From: Planctomycetota bacterium
GTDB lineage: Bacteria > Planctomycetota > PUPC01 > JACPCR01
Length of the DNA: 64,000 bases
Direction of reading: 5' to 3'
Assembly: GCA_016179685.1 (NCBI GenBank)
Contig: JACPCR010000060.1
Location: 43,677-107,676, forward strand
Shown here: piece after piece, positions 47,372 through 55,429 of the stretch
Layout: each line of letters starts with the position of its first letter
How positions within the stretch are numbered: the first letter of the stretch is position 1
Position numbers and translations under genes: made by a program
The notes under the pieces: generated by a model
The model's database searches: none
The model's input: the letters and a program-made list of their open reading frames with translations, nothing else
Told to the model about the DNA's origin: nothing

Positions 47372-47764
47372 ATGCCCGTCGTCCGAACCAGTGAGAAAGC
47401 GCTCCATGCCGGCAATCGGCCCGAGTGGTGTCAGGTCACCAGCGCGGGAGTCTTCCGAGTGCGCAGGGAGGGCGGCCGATTCGACTGCCATTACCATGAC
47501 TTCCCGGAGTACTGGCTCGTTTTCAAGGGCAAGGCGAAGGTCATGAGTGAGGGGAAGGCTTACTACGTCAAGCCCGGTGATATTGTGTGCACGAACGCGG
47601 GCGACGAGCATGACGTGTTGGAGGTTTACGAGGACCTCGAGGCCTTCTGGTTCGAGGACCCCCTCCCTCCGGGCGGCCGGACCGGCCATCTCCACCGCGA
47701 CGCGGAAAAGGCCAAGGGGCATCCCGTGCCCGCCAGGCCTCTGCCGCCGGATTTCCCGGTCTAG
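47372..47764 (+). CDS. Cupin-domain protein
   Basis: 130 residues from ATG 47372, with CAGGAG seven bases upstream. The frame is open further up but only through the MITE-like element. Cupin motif 1 is F-D-C-H-Y-H-D-F-P-E-Y-W-L-V-F-x-G (two His and a Glu as metal ligands), and motif 2 is KPGDIVCTNAGDEHDV with the third His. This is a small single-domain metal-binding beta barrel. The substrate is unknown. Its TAG stop forms the start of a family 1 repeat. Confidence 0.82.
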   Translation: MPVVRTSEKALHAGNRPEWCQVTSAGVFRVRREGGRFDCHYHDFPEYWLVFKGKAKVMSEGKAYYVKPGDIVCTNAGDEHDVLEVYEDLEAFWFEDPLPPGGRTGHLHRDAEKAKGHPVPARPLPPDFPV

Positions 47765-47800
47765 TACAGGCGGAGGGAAGTGCGGGTGCACTTCCTTCTG
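47762..47800. repeat. Family 1 hairpin at cupin stop
   Basis: TAGTACAGG contains the cupin stop. CGGAGGGAAGTGC and GCACTTCCTTCTG pair around GGGT with two mismatches. Confidence 0.82.
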
Positions 47801-47975
47801 TCGAGAGGTATTCGAAAAGGTTCTCTTCTTCCTGGTTTTCCCCTCGCCGTTCCTTCGCGTCCTCTGCGGTGAGTATCTGCGGATTTCATCAGGAGCCTTC
47901 CGCACGGGAGAAGGAGTGGCGCGGCCATCCGCCCAAGGATAAGATGCCGTGGGAGACGTGCACGGGAGACCCGCC

Positions 47976-48345
47976 ATGAGGAAAGCCGTGATTCAAGCGC
48001 CAGAAATCCATTGTCCCGAGTCTGACGGGAGGCCCATGGCCGAGACGGACCCGCACCGGGAAAACATGACGGCCCCGCTGCACGCCCTGAAACAATATTT
48101 TCGGAGTGAACCAGAAGTGTACGAGGCCGGGAATCTCCTGCTGTACTACGAAGAGGGCAATCTCAAGGCCTCGTGCGCCCCGGATGTCTTCGTGGTTCGC
48201 GGGGTGTCGAAGGCGCTGCGGCGAACCTACCAGGTGTGAAAGGAGGGGAAGGGGCCGGACCTGGTCATCGAGGTGACGTCGAAGAAAACGAAGTGGGAGG
48301 ACCAAACGAAGAAGAAGAGGGTTTACGCGGGCCTACCCGGACCTG
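47976..48345 (+). pseudogene. Uma2-family (PD-(D/E)XK-like) protein, broken
   Basis: ATG 47976 opens a frame with YFRSEPEVYEAGNLLLYYEE and CAPDVFVVRGVSK, the first half of Uma2-type proteins. A TGA at 48237-48239 interrupts RRTYQV-stop-KEGKGPDLVIEVTSKKT, where Uma2 members usually have a Trp (TGG). After KKKRVYA the similarity ends at a junction with another broken gene. So the PD...E-V-T-S nuclease-like core is split by one stop and the C terminus is lost. Confidence 0.7.
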
Positions 48346-48968
48346 AAGATTCTGATCGAGTGGGGCGATTCGCTCTATGTCGTGCCGCTGCTCCGGGCCG
48401 GTTTCCCCGGGAAGCTCATCGACGGATCGGGCCTCGACAACGCGGGTTTCGAGCGCCTGCCTGAGGAGCAGCTTCACCATATTAGCTTGCACCGGCTGTA
48501 CATCCTGAGAAAGGAATTCGAGAAGGCCGGAGTGCCAATCCCTTTCTCTATTACGTGGAAGGCCCTTTCATTCCTACCCTGACGGACCGGCTCGACCGGG
48601 CGAACTTCGACGGCTGGCGCTACTTGCGGTTCGAATTGCCGGGCCACACCGGCACTGACCACTATCGGCGGCACGGCACAAGCTGGTGGCGGTCCGACGG
48701 CGGTGACGGCATCGTGGACCTGCCGCTGGCCATCGAGCGCCTCATCGTGGAGCAGCGAAGCCACGTCCTCTATGTGAATGATGTGCAGCCGGTCGCCGAC
48801 CCCACCGTCGCTTTCGGCAGGCTCTACGCCGAATACGCGAGGCCCGAGGACGCGACCCCGGAAGCGATTCGCATCAGCCGCCTTCGCATGCCGATGCCGG
48901 TTCAGCCACCCGATCTTCCGAATGCAAGAAGACAAGGTCATCGTGAAGCTCTTCCGGGAGCGCCCTGA
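48330..48968 (+). pseudogene. C-terminal remnant of an unidentified gene, several frameshifts
   Basis: Protein-like sequence moves between frames. AYPDLKILIEWGDSLYVVPL to KEFEKAGVPIPF is in one frame (to about 48545). YVEGPFIPTLTDRLDRANFD to RLYAEYARPEDATPEAIRIS is in the next (48555 to about 48910). FRMQEDKVIVKLFRERP then finishes in a third, at the TGA near 48968. Joined, this gives about 210 residues of one protein lacking its N terminus. I do not recognise the family. Sequencing errors could produce the same pattern. Confidence 0.55.
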
Positions 48969-48988
48969 CCCATGCCGGAGGAGCCGGC

Positions 48989-50905
48989 ATGGATAAGACC
49001 ACCTATCCGTGGCGCGGCCTGTTCGTGGGGGCCGGGTTGTGCGCTGCCCTAGCGGCCATCGAGCCCCACGTCAAGATGCGGCTGCACACCAACGGCCTCT
49101 GCACGGACTACATCAACGCCGGGGCCGTGTTGTTCCTGTTCCTTCTGGCGCTGGCGCTCGGCCCACTCCGCGCCCTGACGGGCCGGAAATGGCTCGACGT
49201 GCCGGACCTCGCGGTCGTCTTCGCCATGCTCGCCGTGGCGTGCACGATCCCCTCCCACGGCCTTCTCGCACCCCTGCTCACGCTAGTCACCGGCGCGAGT
49301 TACTATGCCACGCCCCATAACCACTTCGAAGAGTGGATTCTCCAGCGCCTGCCCGACTGGTTGCTCGTGCGCGGCGAGGCGGCCAGGTTCTTCTACGAGA
49401 AGCTGCCGCCGAGCGAGCCCTTCCCCGTGTCGGCCTGGATTCAGCCGGCCATCGCCTGGACTATCCTCATCGCCGCTGTATTCCTTGCTCAGATTTCCCT
49501 CGCGGCGCTCTTCTATGAGCCGTGGGCGAGACACGAACGGCTCGCCTTCCCGCTCGTCCGACTCCCCGCGGAGATGGTTCGGTCGGCAGAGGACCGGGGA
49601 AGCCGCAGGCCTGGCCACCTCCTCCGCGATCCGATCTTCTGGGCCGGGGTCGCGCTCACTTTCTTCATCGCCGGAAGCCGCGGCCTGGCGTTTTACCACC
49701 CCGAGACGCCCACCCTCCCAAAAATCTCCTCATGGCTTGCCTTTTTCAATGGCACGACCCGGATACTCGTCACCTTCAGCTTCGTTATCGTGGGTTTCAG
49801 CTATCTCCTCAACACTCGTGTCCTCCTGAGCATCTGGTTCTTCCACCTCCTCATGAAGGTGGTATCCGGAGCGCTCATCCTCCACGGCGTTGCGCTCGAG
49901 GGCGAGAACGAGCCCTGGGGCGGTTCGACGCTGCTGGCGACCCACCTCAACGGAGGGTCGATGATCGCGCTCGTGCTCTTTGGAGTTTGGACCGCGCGGG
50001 AGCATCTGGCCCGCGTGCTCCGTGATGCCTGGCGCGGCGGAGGCGCCCATGGCCCTCGCTGGGCCTGCGCCGGCCTCGCGGCAGGCCTCGCCGTAACGAC
50101 GGGCTGGCTGGCGGCGGCGGGCGTGCCGCTGGCCGTAGCGCCCCTGGCCGTCGCCCTCGCCTTCATCACCCTGATCGGCATGACACGGATCGTCGCCCAG
50201 GCCGGAGTGGGATTCATGTGCGGCGGGATGCCGCCCGCCGTGCAAGTCGCTTCGCTCCTCGGCACACAGCCGCTGGGCGAACGCGGCATCCCGGCTCTCG
50301 CCAGCCTCTACTCCTGGTCCTTCGAGTGCCGAACCACGGTCATGGCCTCCGCCACCGGGTCCTTCCGGCTCTTCGACCTGACCCGAACGGGCCGCGTCGT
50401 CCTGCCCCTCGCGGCCGCCATCGCCATCACCTTGTCGGTCAGTTCCCTCTGCATGGTCCGGATGGCCTACCGCGAAGGCGGCTCGAATCTCCGGCCCAAC
50501 TGGTTTCGGGACTTCGCACATGTTCCCTGGGACATCGCGGTGCGGAAAATCCGGTCGCCGATTACCGCGGAGATGGCAGGCGAGCGCCGGGTGACCCTGG
50601 CGGCCGGGGCATCGGTGATGGGCGTGCTGATCCTGCTCACGCAGAGGTGGTCCGGCTTCCCCCTGCACTATATCGGTTTCCCTATTGCCGACATTTGGAT
50701 GATGAACGGCATCTGGGCCAGCGTGTTGGTCGCCTGGGCCGCTAAGGTCATCGTCCTCCGCTACGGCGGCGCCCGGGCCTACACGCGGAGCATCGCCTTC
50801 GCCCTCGGCCTCATCCTGGGCCAAATCCTCGCCGCCGCCGCCTTCATGGCCGCGGATAGCGTCACCGGCCGAGTCGGCCACTTCATGGATGTCGGGCTGG
50901 GCTAA
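48989..50905 (+). CDS. Large polytopic membrane protein (DUF6785/DUF6784-like)
   Basis: 638 residues with about 14 hydrophobic segments, among them YINAGAVLFLFLLALALGPL, AWTILIAAVFLAQISLAALF and ILVTFSFVIVGFSYLLNTRV. Its long soluble loops and Trp/Tyr-rich regions (YEPWARHERLAFPLVRLPAE) resemble the uncharacterised oligopeptide-transporter-like proteins seen in planctomycetes and relatives (DUF6784/DUF6785). A transport role is plausible but not shown. The ATG lies 20 bases after the decayed gene. Confidence 0.6.
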   Translation: MDKTTYPWRGLFVGAGLCAALAAIEPHVKMRLHTNGLCTDYINAGAVLFLFLLALALGPLRALTGRKWLDVPDLAVVFAMLAVACTIPSHGLLAPLLTLVTGASYYATPHNHFEEWILQRLPDWLLVRGEAARFFYEKLPPSEPFPVSAWIQPAIAWTILIAAVFLAQISLAALFYEPWARHERLAFPLVRLPAEMVRSAEDRGSRRPGHLLRDPIFWAGVALTFFIAGSRGLAFYHPETPTLPKISSWLAFFNGTTRILVTFSFVIVGFSYLLNTRVLLSIWFFHLLMKVVSGALILHGVALEGENEPWGGSTLLATHLNGGSMIALVLFGVWTAREHLARVLRDAWRGGGAHGPRWACAGLAAGLAVTTGWLAAAGVPLAVAPLAVALAFITLIGMTRIVAQAGVGFMCGGMPPAVQVASLLGTQPLGERGIPALASLYSWSFECRTTVMASATGSFRLFDLTRTGRVVLPLAAAIAITLSVSSLCMVRMAYREGGSNLRPNWFRDFAHVPWDIAVRKIRSPITAEMAGERRVTLAAGASVMGVLILLTQRWSGFPLHYIGFPIADIWMMNGIWASVLVAWAAKVIVLRYGGARAYTRSIAFALGLILGQILAAAAFMAADSVTGRVGHFMDVGLG

Positions 50906-51073
50906 TTTCGCGGGTTAGAGTCTTAGGGTGTCACTTCTCCGCCGCGTGCGCGCGAAGCGGGCACAGGGAAGTTGAATGGTGTCAGGTGTCGGGTGTCAGT
51001 TGATTCATGAGCCCTGAACCCTGACACCTTTTGCACCCTGTCCGGTTGCGGGTTTCGCCTGCCTTAAGAAGTA

Positions 51074-51087
51074 CGGAAGCACTTCCG
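51074..51087. repeat. Collapsed family 1 hairpin
   Basis: CGGAAGCACTTCCG is a 14-bp palindrome that looks like a family 1 tip from which the loop has been lost. It lies in the 190-base gap before a convergent pseudopilin gene, among GTGTCAGG-type short repeats. Confidence 0.5.
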
Positions 51088-51097
51088 AACCGGAAAA

Positions 51098-52234
51098 TTA
51101 CGGCATATGAGACATGAAATTAACGGCGATCACCGCCTTGGGGAAGCCGGGACCGGTCCAACTGAATTCGAAGAAATGGGTTGCCGCGCCTTCGAAAAAG
51201 TAGAACTCCACCGCATGCCTGCCAGGCGTGGCCAAGACGAAGGGGTAATCGGTCGGGCCCGCCGTGGGGCCCCGGCGCTCGCCCACGCTCACGACACCGT
51301 CCTCGTTGTCGTCCACGCCGAAGCCCCCGCTGTTGTCACAGCGGACGGAGATGGTCCAGGCGCCTGCCGAAGGAAAATCCAGAAAGCCTTCCCAACGGCC
51401 CATGACGTTGTCCGGCTCGTTTGCAGTGCTCAAGTCCCAGTCCGCGATGGCATTGACGGCAGGCGTGATGGGGTCGTACGTGCCCCGGGGCAAAAAACCG
51501 AGCCCGTCCTCGTACTGCCGCGCCAGGTTCTCCGACCAGACCAACTCGACGGCGGGATATCCGGCAGGGGCGGGATTATACCCGCCGACATTCCACCAGC
51601 GCGAGAGCAGACCGGGCATGTATTTCGGCTGTTTGGCCGAGCCTCCGCTCAAGTCCTGCGACCCGTTCGAAAGGGCATAGACGGCGCCTTTCGATTTTCC
51701 GCTGGCGTGCCGCTTGGCAATATCATTGGCCACGACGACCACCGATCGGCTTGCAGCCATCCGATTGAAGCCGATATAGGAGCTGGCAAGCTGGTAGGAG
51801 CTTTTATAACCTGTTGTGATATAACGAGTTGACTGAGGATCGCCGCTCACGGGGCAGATAAAATCCTTCGCTCCGTTGGCCACTCCTTGCACAAACGGTG
51901 ACTCCCCGAATACGGGCAGCATGAAGAGCGAAGGGTACTGATGGCCGTTGGGCGGAGTCCAGCCTCCCCAGTTATTGGAATAGGTCTCCACCGCCTGGGC
52001 GATGCTTTTCACCTTGCTGCTGCATTCAAGAAGCTTCGATTTCGCGCTCATCACTTCCATGCCCTTGACAATGAGCGCGGAGAAGAGCCCGATGATCAGG
52101 GCCACCGCGAGGAATTCGACCAAAGTGAAGCCGCCAACTTTCCTTGTTTGAAAGGGTGCAGCACCTTTCGAACGCCGGGAATAAGGGGACGCCGCGGCTA
52201 GAGTAGGCATCCAGGAGATGCGAGTTTCGGTCAT
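51098..52234 (-). CDS. Pseudopilin-like protein with C-terminal PA14-like domain
   Basis: 378 residues. A 34-residue basic leader precedes the prepilin peptidase site G-G-FTLVEFLAVALIIGLFSAL, a type II secretion/type IV pilin N-terminal helix. The middle domain is pseudopilin-like with ICPVSGDP and YIGFNRMA. The last ~120 residues (WEGFLDFPSAGAWTISVRCD, then GVDDNEDGVVSV) resemble a PA14-type beta sandwich. The protein should be processed by PilD-type peptidase and displayed at the cell surface. It is paired with a related gene 50 bases upstream on the same strand. Confidence 0.75.
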   Translation of the reverse strand: MTETRISWMPTLAAASPYSRRSKGAAPFQTRKVGGFTLVEFLAVALIIGLFSALIVKGMEVMSAKSKLLECSSKVKSIAQAVETYSNNWGGWTPPNGHQYPSLFMLPVFGESPFVQGVANGAKDFICPVSGDPQSTRYITTGYKSSYQLASSYIGFNRMAASRSVVVVANDIAKRHASGKSKGAVYALSNGSQDLSGGSAKQPKYMPGLLSRWWNVGGYNPAPAGYPAVELVWSENLARQYEDGLGFLPRGTYDPITPAVNAIADWDLSTANEPDNVMGRWEGFLDFPSAGAWTISVRCDNSGGFGVDDNEDGVVSVGERRGPTAGPTDYPFVLATPGRHAVEFYFFEGAATHFFEFSWTGPGFPKAVIAVNFMSHMP

Positions 52235-52284
52235 GCTTGAGTGCTCAGGGGTTCTGATTTCAACTCATCCCAGGAGGAGAGGGT

Positions 52285-53538
52285 TCATGGCACGAAGAAC
52301 AACTGCGCGGCCGACAGGGGCACGTTGCGGAACTCCGGGTCCGCGACGCCAGCGTTTTTTTTGATCCAGGTGATGCCCCAGGCGCCGTTCCAGTCCGTGC
52401 CTTGCACGATCAACTTGAACGGGTAATAAAGATTTTCGTTCCCCGCGGCGATGGTCCTCACCTCGGGGTTGTTGGGAGCGTTGACCTTTGCTCCGGCAAT
52501 CTGCGCGCCGCCACCGAAGCCCGGGTCGGCGATGGGGATGCTAAAGCCTGCATTCTCAATATAGACGACCATCACACCGCCGTCTGCCCCCGCGGAAATC
52601 ACGGGATAGATTTCATAGTCTCCGGGGCCAGGGTATCTCAGGTAACCATCCCAGCGGAAAGTAAAATTTCGAGGAAATCGCACGAGAACCGAGCCATCTC
52701 CGGCAACACCGCTGACCTTGCTGAAGCCGGCGAGGCCACGCTGGTAGGACAGATTCCACTCATTACCTGGGGCCGAGTTGGGCGGCACGCGGAGATTGTC
52801 CAAGAAGGTGCACCAGTAGGCGTCGCCAACCATCAGGTCTCTGCCCCAGGTCGCTTGGTAGAGCATGTTGGTCAGCCGTGATTCGGGCAGGGTGTTATAA
52901 CCCGCTGGCGGCGGGTTGTTCCAGGCTCGCATCATGAGCCCCTGGAGCACCGGAGTCTCCGCATCCGCGCCCAGGGAGCCATGCAAGTCCACAAAAACGT
53001 AATGAGACAAGTACACGTCGCCTTTCAGCCGGTGACGGCGTCCGCGCTCAGCCACTGCCACGTTCCGGCTCGCCTCCAGGCTCAAGTTGAGCAAATTGGC
53101 CCCCTGCAAGGAGGTGGCAATCATGTAACTCTGCGGAATCCCGTGCTTGTTCTTGGGCGGTGAGGCCTCGAGCCCGCACCGTAACTCTTTGATTCTCGAG
53201 GCGTCCATCTCCGACGCGTTCGCGGGGTTGGTTGCTGGGTCGTACCAGGGCGCTGGGTCGCCCCCGTACCCCGTTTCCGTATTCAGTTTGTAGCCCATTT
53301 CCTTGACCACGTAAGTATCCGCATCGGGAGGAAGCATCCCCTCCCACGACACCGTGTAATTGATGACGGTCGCGGCGATGGCACGTGCTCTGGCCTGGCA
53401 GTCCATGGCCTTTGCCCGCGCTTGCGCGTTCAGGACCATGGGGACGGTCAGCGCCGTAAGAAAGGTGATGATACTGACGACCACCAAGACCTCGATCAGC
53501 GTAAAGCCTTTTCTATAAGCAAGTTGCGCTTTTCTCAT
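52285..53538 (-). CDS. Pseudopilin-like protein with C-terminal sandwich domain
   Basis: 417 residues from ATG 53538, with GGAG eight bases upstream. The leader MRKAQLAYRK-G ends at the prepilin site, and FTLIEVLVVVSIITFLTAL is a textbook pilin helix with Glu5. HGIPQSYMIATSLQG and RRHRLKGDVYLSHYVFVDLH lie in the central part. A C-terminal domain (FTFRWDGYLRYPGPGDYEIY) matches the sandwich of the neighbour. It is probably the first gene of a two-gene operon. No secretion machinery genes lie in the window. Confidence 0.78.
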   Translation of the reverse strand: MRKAQLAYRKGFTLIEVLVVVSIITFLTALTVPMVLNAQARAKAMDCQARARAIAATVINYTVSWEGMLPPDADTYVVKEMGYKLNTETGYGGDPAPWYDPATNPANASEMDASRIKELRCGLEASPPKNKHGIPQSYMIATSLQGANLLNLSLEASRNVAVAERGRRHRLKGDVYLSHYVFVDLHGSLGADAETPVLQGLMMRAWNNPPPAGYNTLPESRLTNMLYQATWGRDLMVGDAYWCTFLDNLRVPPNSAPGNEWNLSYQRGLAGFSKVSGVAGDGSVLVRFPRNFTFRWDGYLRYPGPGDYEIYPVISAGADGGVMVVYIENAGFSIPIADPGFGGGAQIAGAKVNAPNNPEVRTIAAGNENLYYPFKLIVQGTDWNGAWGITWIKKNAGVADPEFRNVPLSAAQLFFVP

Positions 53539-53689
53539 CCGCGGTCTCCGCCATGCTTCCAGCAAAGTCATCCCCGCAATAGCTGCAAACCTCCAAAACT
53601 GGAAATACTCTTCTTTTGATTATAGACACTTAAGACAAATCGTCCAAGCGCGTTCTCGCCTTTCTGACCCGGTTGGGTTGCGGGTATAT

Positions 53690-53760
53690 AACTACTTTGC
53701 GAAACCCATATTTCGCCCCTACAGGGCTCAAATCATCATTTTTATCGCTTTACCCAGTTT
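53690..53760. repeat. Dispersed repeat also at ~905-975
   Basis: GCGAAACCCATATTTCGCCC followed by CTACAGGGCTCAAATCATCA matches the segment at about 908-955 with few changes, and both continue into CCCAG-type sequence. TAACTCCTTAG at 899-909 recurs at 63810-63820. No gene seen in 53572-53813. Confidence 0.6.
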
Positions 53761-53813
53761 ACCCAGGCTATGAAGCGGCAACTCGCTGATTTCACTACGT
53801 TTTTACGCGGATA

Positions 53814-54686
53814 TCACCCGCCTTGGGACTCCAGTGAGAGTCCGATCTGTAAGATGGACTCCGCGTCCAGGACATGGTCATTCGACTCGAAGAGCCGGGC
53901 GATGGCGGCCTTGTGAATTTTCATCTTGGTTCCCCCGACTCCGATGGCCCCATAGGCTAGGACGCCGCATCGATCCTTGGCCTTGTCAGTCACCTGAACG
54001 CCTTCGATGCCCAGCGGGGGAACGGCATTGAGGTCGATCATGACCTTCAACGACTTGCAGGCGCTCCACTGGGCGACCGGGAGCAACTGCACACCGGCGG
54101 CGCCGGCCGCGACCGCCAGGTCGCGGCCTTCCAGCGCCGCGGCCACCTCATCCGGCGAGCCTGCGACCACCGGCTCGAGCCTGTCGCCACCGGCCGCGGT
54201 CCCTATGCGCTCGGCCACCTGGGCCGCGCGGTCCCTGAGTCTGGAACCCACTCGCACCTGTGCGCCCCGCCGGGCGAGCAGGCGACACACGCGCTGGCCG
54301 ACGGGGCCCGTGGCCCCGAGCACGAGGGCGCGCGATCGGGGAAGGTCCAGATGTTTGGCCGCTCGCAGCACCGCGGCCGCTGCCGTGGTGTTGCAGCCGT
54401 TTGGGTCCAGCATCACCGAAACCCGGAGAGGCCCGAAGAAAGCCTTGACCACTTCTTCGAGCAGAGCCTCGCCGACAGCCACGTTTTGGCCGCCGATGAA
54501 AATCGCGGTGCTTTTCAGGTCCTGGGGGCCCCTCGTGAAAATCGCACCGTGGACAAGGTCCCGGACCTGATCCGCGACGACTCCGCCGTAAGGGAGCAGA
54601 TGGTCGATGCCCGCATCCAGAGCGACCACCGCGTCGAAGACGCTGGGCTGCCGATCGCTGTCGATCTGAATCAGGATTTTTCTCAT
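53814..54686 (-). CDS. mtdB: Methylene-tetrahydromethanopterin dehydrogenase
   Basis: 290 residues from ATG 54686 (MRKILIQIDSDRQPSVFD). Oxidises methylene-H4MPT to methenyl-H4MPT with NAD(P)+. DAGIDHLLPYGGV and DPNGCNTTAAAAVLRAAKH are family blocks, and LVLGATGPVGQRVCRLLARR is the Rossmann loop. The end GVGGTKMKIHKAAIARLF matches MtdA/MtdB proteins. MtdB is preferred over MtdA because fae is next to it. It lies 45 bases downstream of fae in the same direction, so the two form an operon for formaldehyde or methylene-H4MPT oxidation. Confidence 0.85.
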   Translation of the reverse strand: MRKILIQIDSDRQPSVFDAVVALDAGIDHLLPYGGVVADQVRDLVHGAIFTRGPQDLKSTAIFIGGQNVAVGEALLEEVVKAFFGPLRVSVMLDPNGCNTTAAAAVLRAAKHLDLPRSRALVLGATGPVGQRVCRLLARRGAQVRVGSRLRDRAAQVAERIGTAAGGDRLEPVVAGSPDEVAAALEGRDLAVAAGAAGVQLLPVAQWSACKSLKVMIDLNAVPPLGIEGVQVTDKAKDRCGVLAYGAIGVGGTKMKIHKAAIARLFESNDHVLDAESILQIGLSLESQGG

Positions 54687-54731
54687 GGAAGTGCTGGAAG
54701 GATTCACCCGCTCCTGGTGAATCATTCCAGA

Positions 54732-55232
54732 TCAGTTCCCGGCAAAGGGATGCTTCACGGTGTCCTTCTTTTTCAACATCTCGGACGCCGTGGGCAGACC
54801 CTTGACCGCATTGGCAATGGCCGCCTTCGTCGCTTCGTAGTTGTACTTCAGAATCTTCGCGTTATCCTCCGCTTCCCAGTGGATGAAGACGCCGCAGACG
54901 ATGACCCACTCGTCGCACTTGTCCTTCGGGATCACGCCCTCGGCGACGCTGTCGGCCACGGCCTTCGCCACCGCATATTGGGCGGGGCCGAACATCTGGA
55001 CCGCCTGCTTCGCCCCCTGGATCGTCACCTTGGTGATCAAGACCGTCGCCGGCTTGGCCAATAGGTTCGGGGTCAGCACCGCCAGCAGGTTGGAATGGCC
55101 ACGGCTCTGGTTCGCCAAGGCATTGGCAAACGCCGCGCCTACGGGGCCGTCCTTCGGCCCGATGAGAAGATCGATATGGGCTACCTCGTTCCCTTCGCCC
55201 GCCAAGGCCTCTCCGATCAGCATCACGGACAT
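54732..55232 (-). CDS. fae: Formaldehyde-activating enzyme
   Basis: 166 residues. Fae condenses formaldehyde with tetrahydromethanopterin. The N terminus IGEALAGEGNEVAHIDLLIG is the family signature, with the catalytic His at 19. RGHSNLLAVLTPNL and KVTIQGAKQAVQMFGPAQYA follow as in canonical Fae. A strong GGAGGAGG lies before the ATG. Its presence implies an H4MPT-linked C1 pathway in this organism, used either for methylotrophy or for formaldehyde detoxification. mch, fhc and H4MPT biosynthesis genes are not in the window. Confidence 0.95.
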   Translation of the reverse strand: MSVMLIGEALAGEGNEVAHIDLLIGPKDGPVGAAFANALANQSRGHSNLLAVLTPNLLAKPATVLITKVTIQGAKQAVQMFGPAQYAVAKAVADSVAEGVIPKDKCDEWVIVCGVFIHWEAEDNAKILKYNYEATKAAIANAVKGLPTASEMLKKKDTVKHPFAGN

Positions 55233-55313
55233 GGTCTCCTCCTCCGGTAATCAACGGGACCCGATACGTTCCGAACTTTCCGGTGCGGCAACAATCCGAT
55301 CCGGCCGAGGCAC

Positions 55314-55319
55314 TATAAT
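55314..55319 (+). promoter_or_regulatory. TATAAT box upstream of ATP-grasp gene
   Basis: A perfect TATAAT about 110 bases before the ATP-grasp start. The -35 region is weak. Only suggestive. Confidence 0.25.
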
Positions 55320-55351
55320 GAATGCCTGCAAGAATTGCAAGCCCTGACGAG

Positions 55352-55408
55352 CCCGCATTTCTCACACGGTGCGTTCGAAATGCGCCCTGCGGGCTACGCT
55401 CGAACGAC
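55352..55408. repeat. Short GTTCGAA-type repeat, second copy
   Basis: CATTTCTCACACGGTGCGTTCGAAAT then GCGCCCTGCGGGCTACGCTCGAAC, nearly the same as 17635-17675. It occupies the leader of the ATP-grasp gene. Confidence 0.75.
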
Positions 55409-55429
55409 TTGCTTCGTTCTTGCTCCAAG

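Noticed and set aside
48237..48239. TGA read as Trp or selenocysteine in the Uma2 gene
   Set aside because: TGA is a normal stop in several genes here (guaA, fae-region genes), there is no SECIS-like hairpin clearly placed, and the neighbour is also broken.
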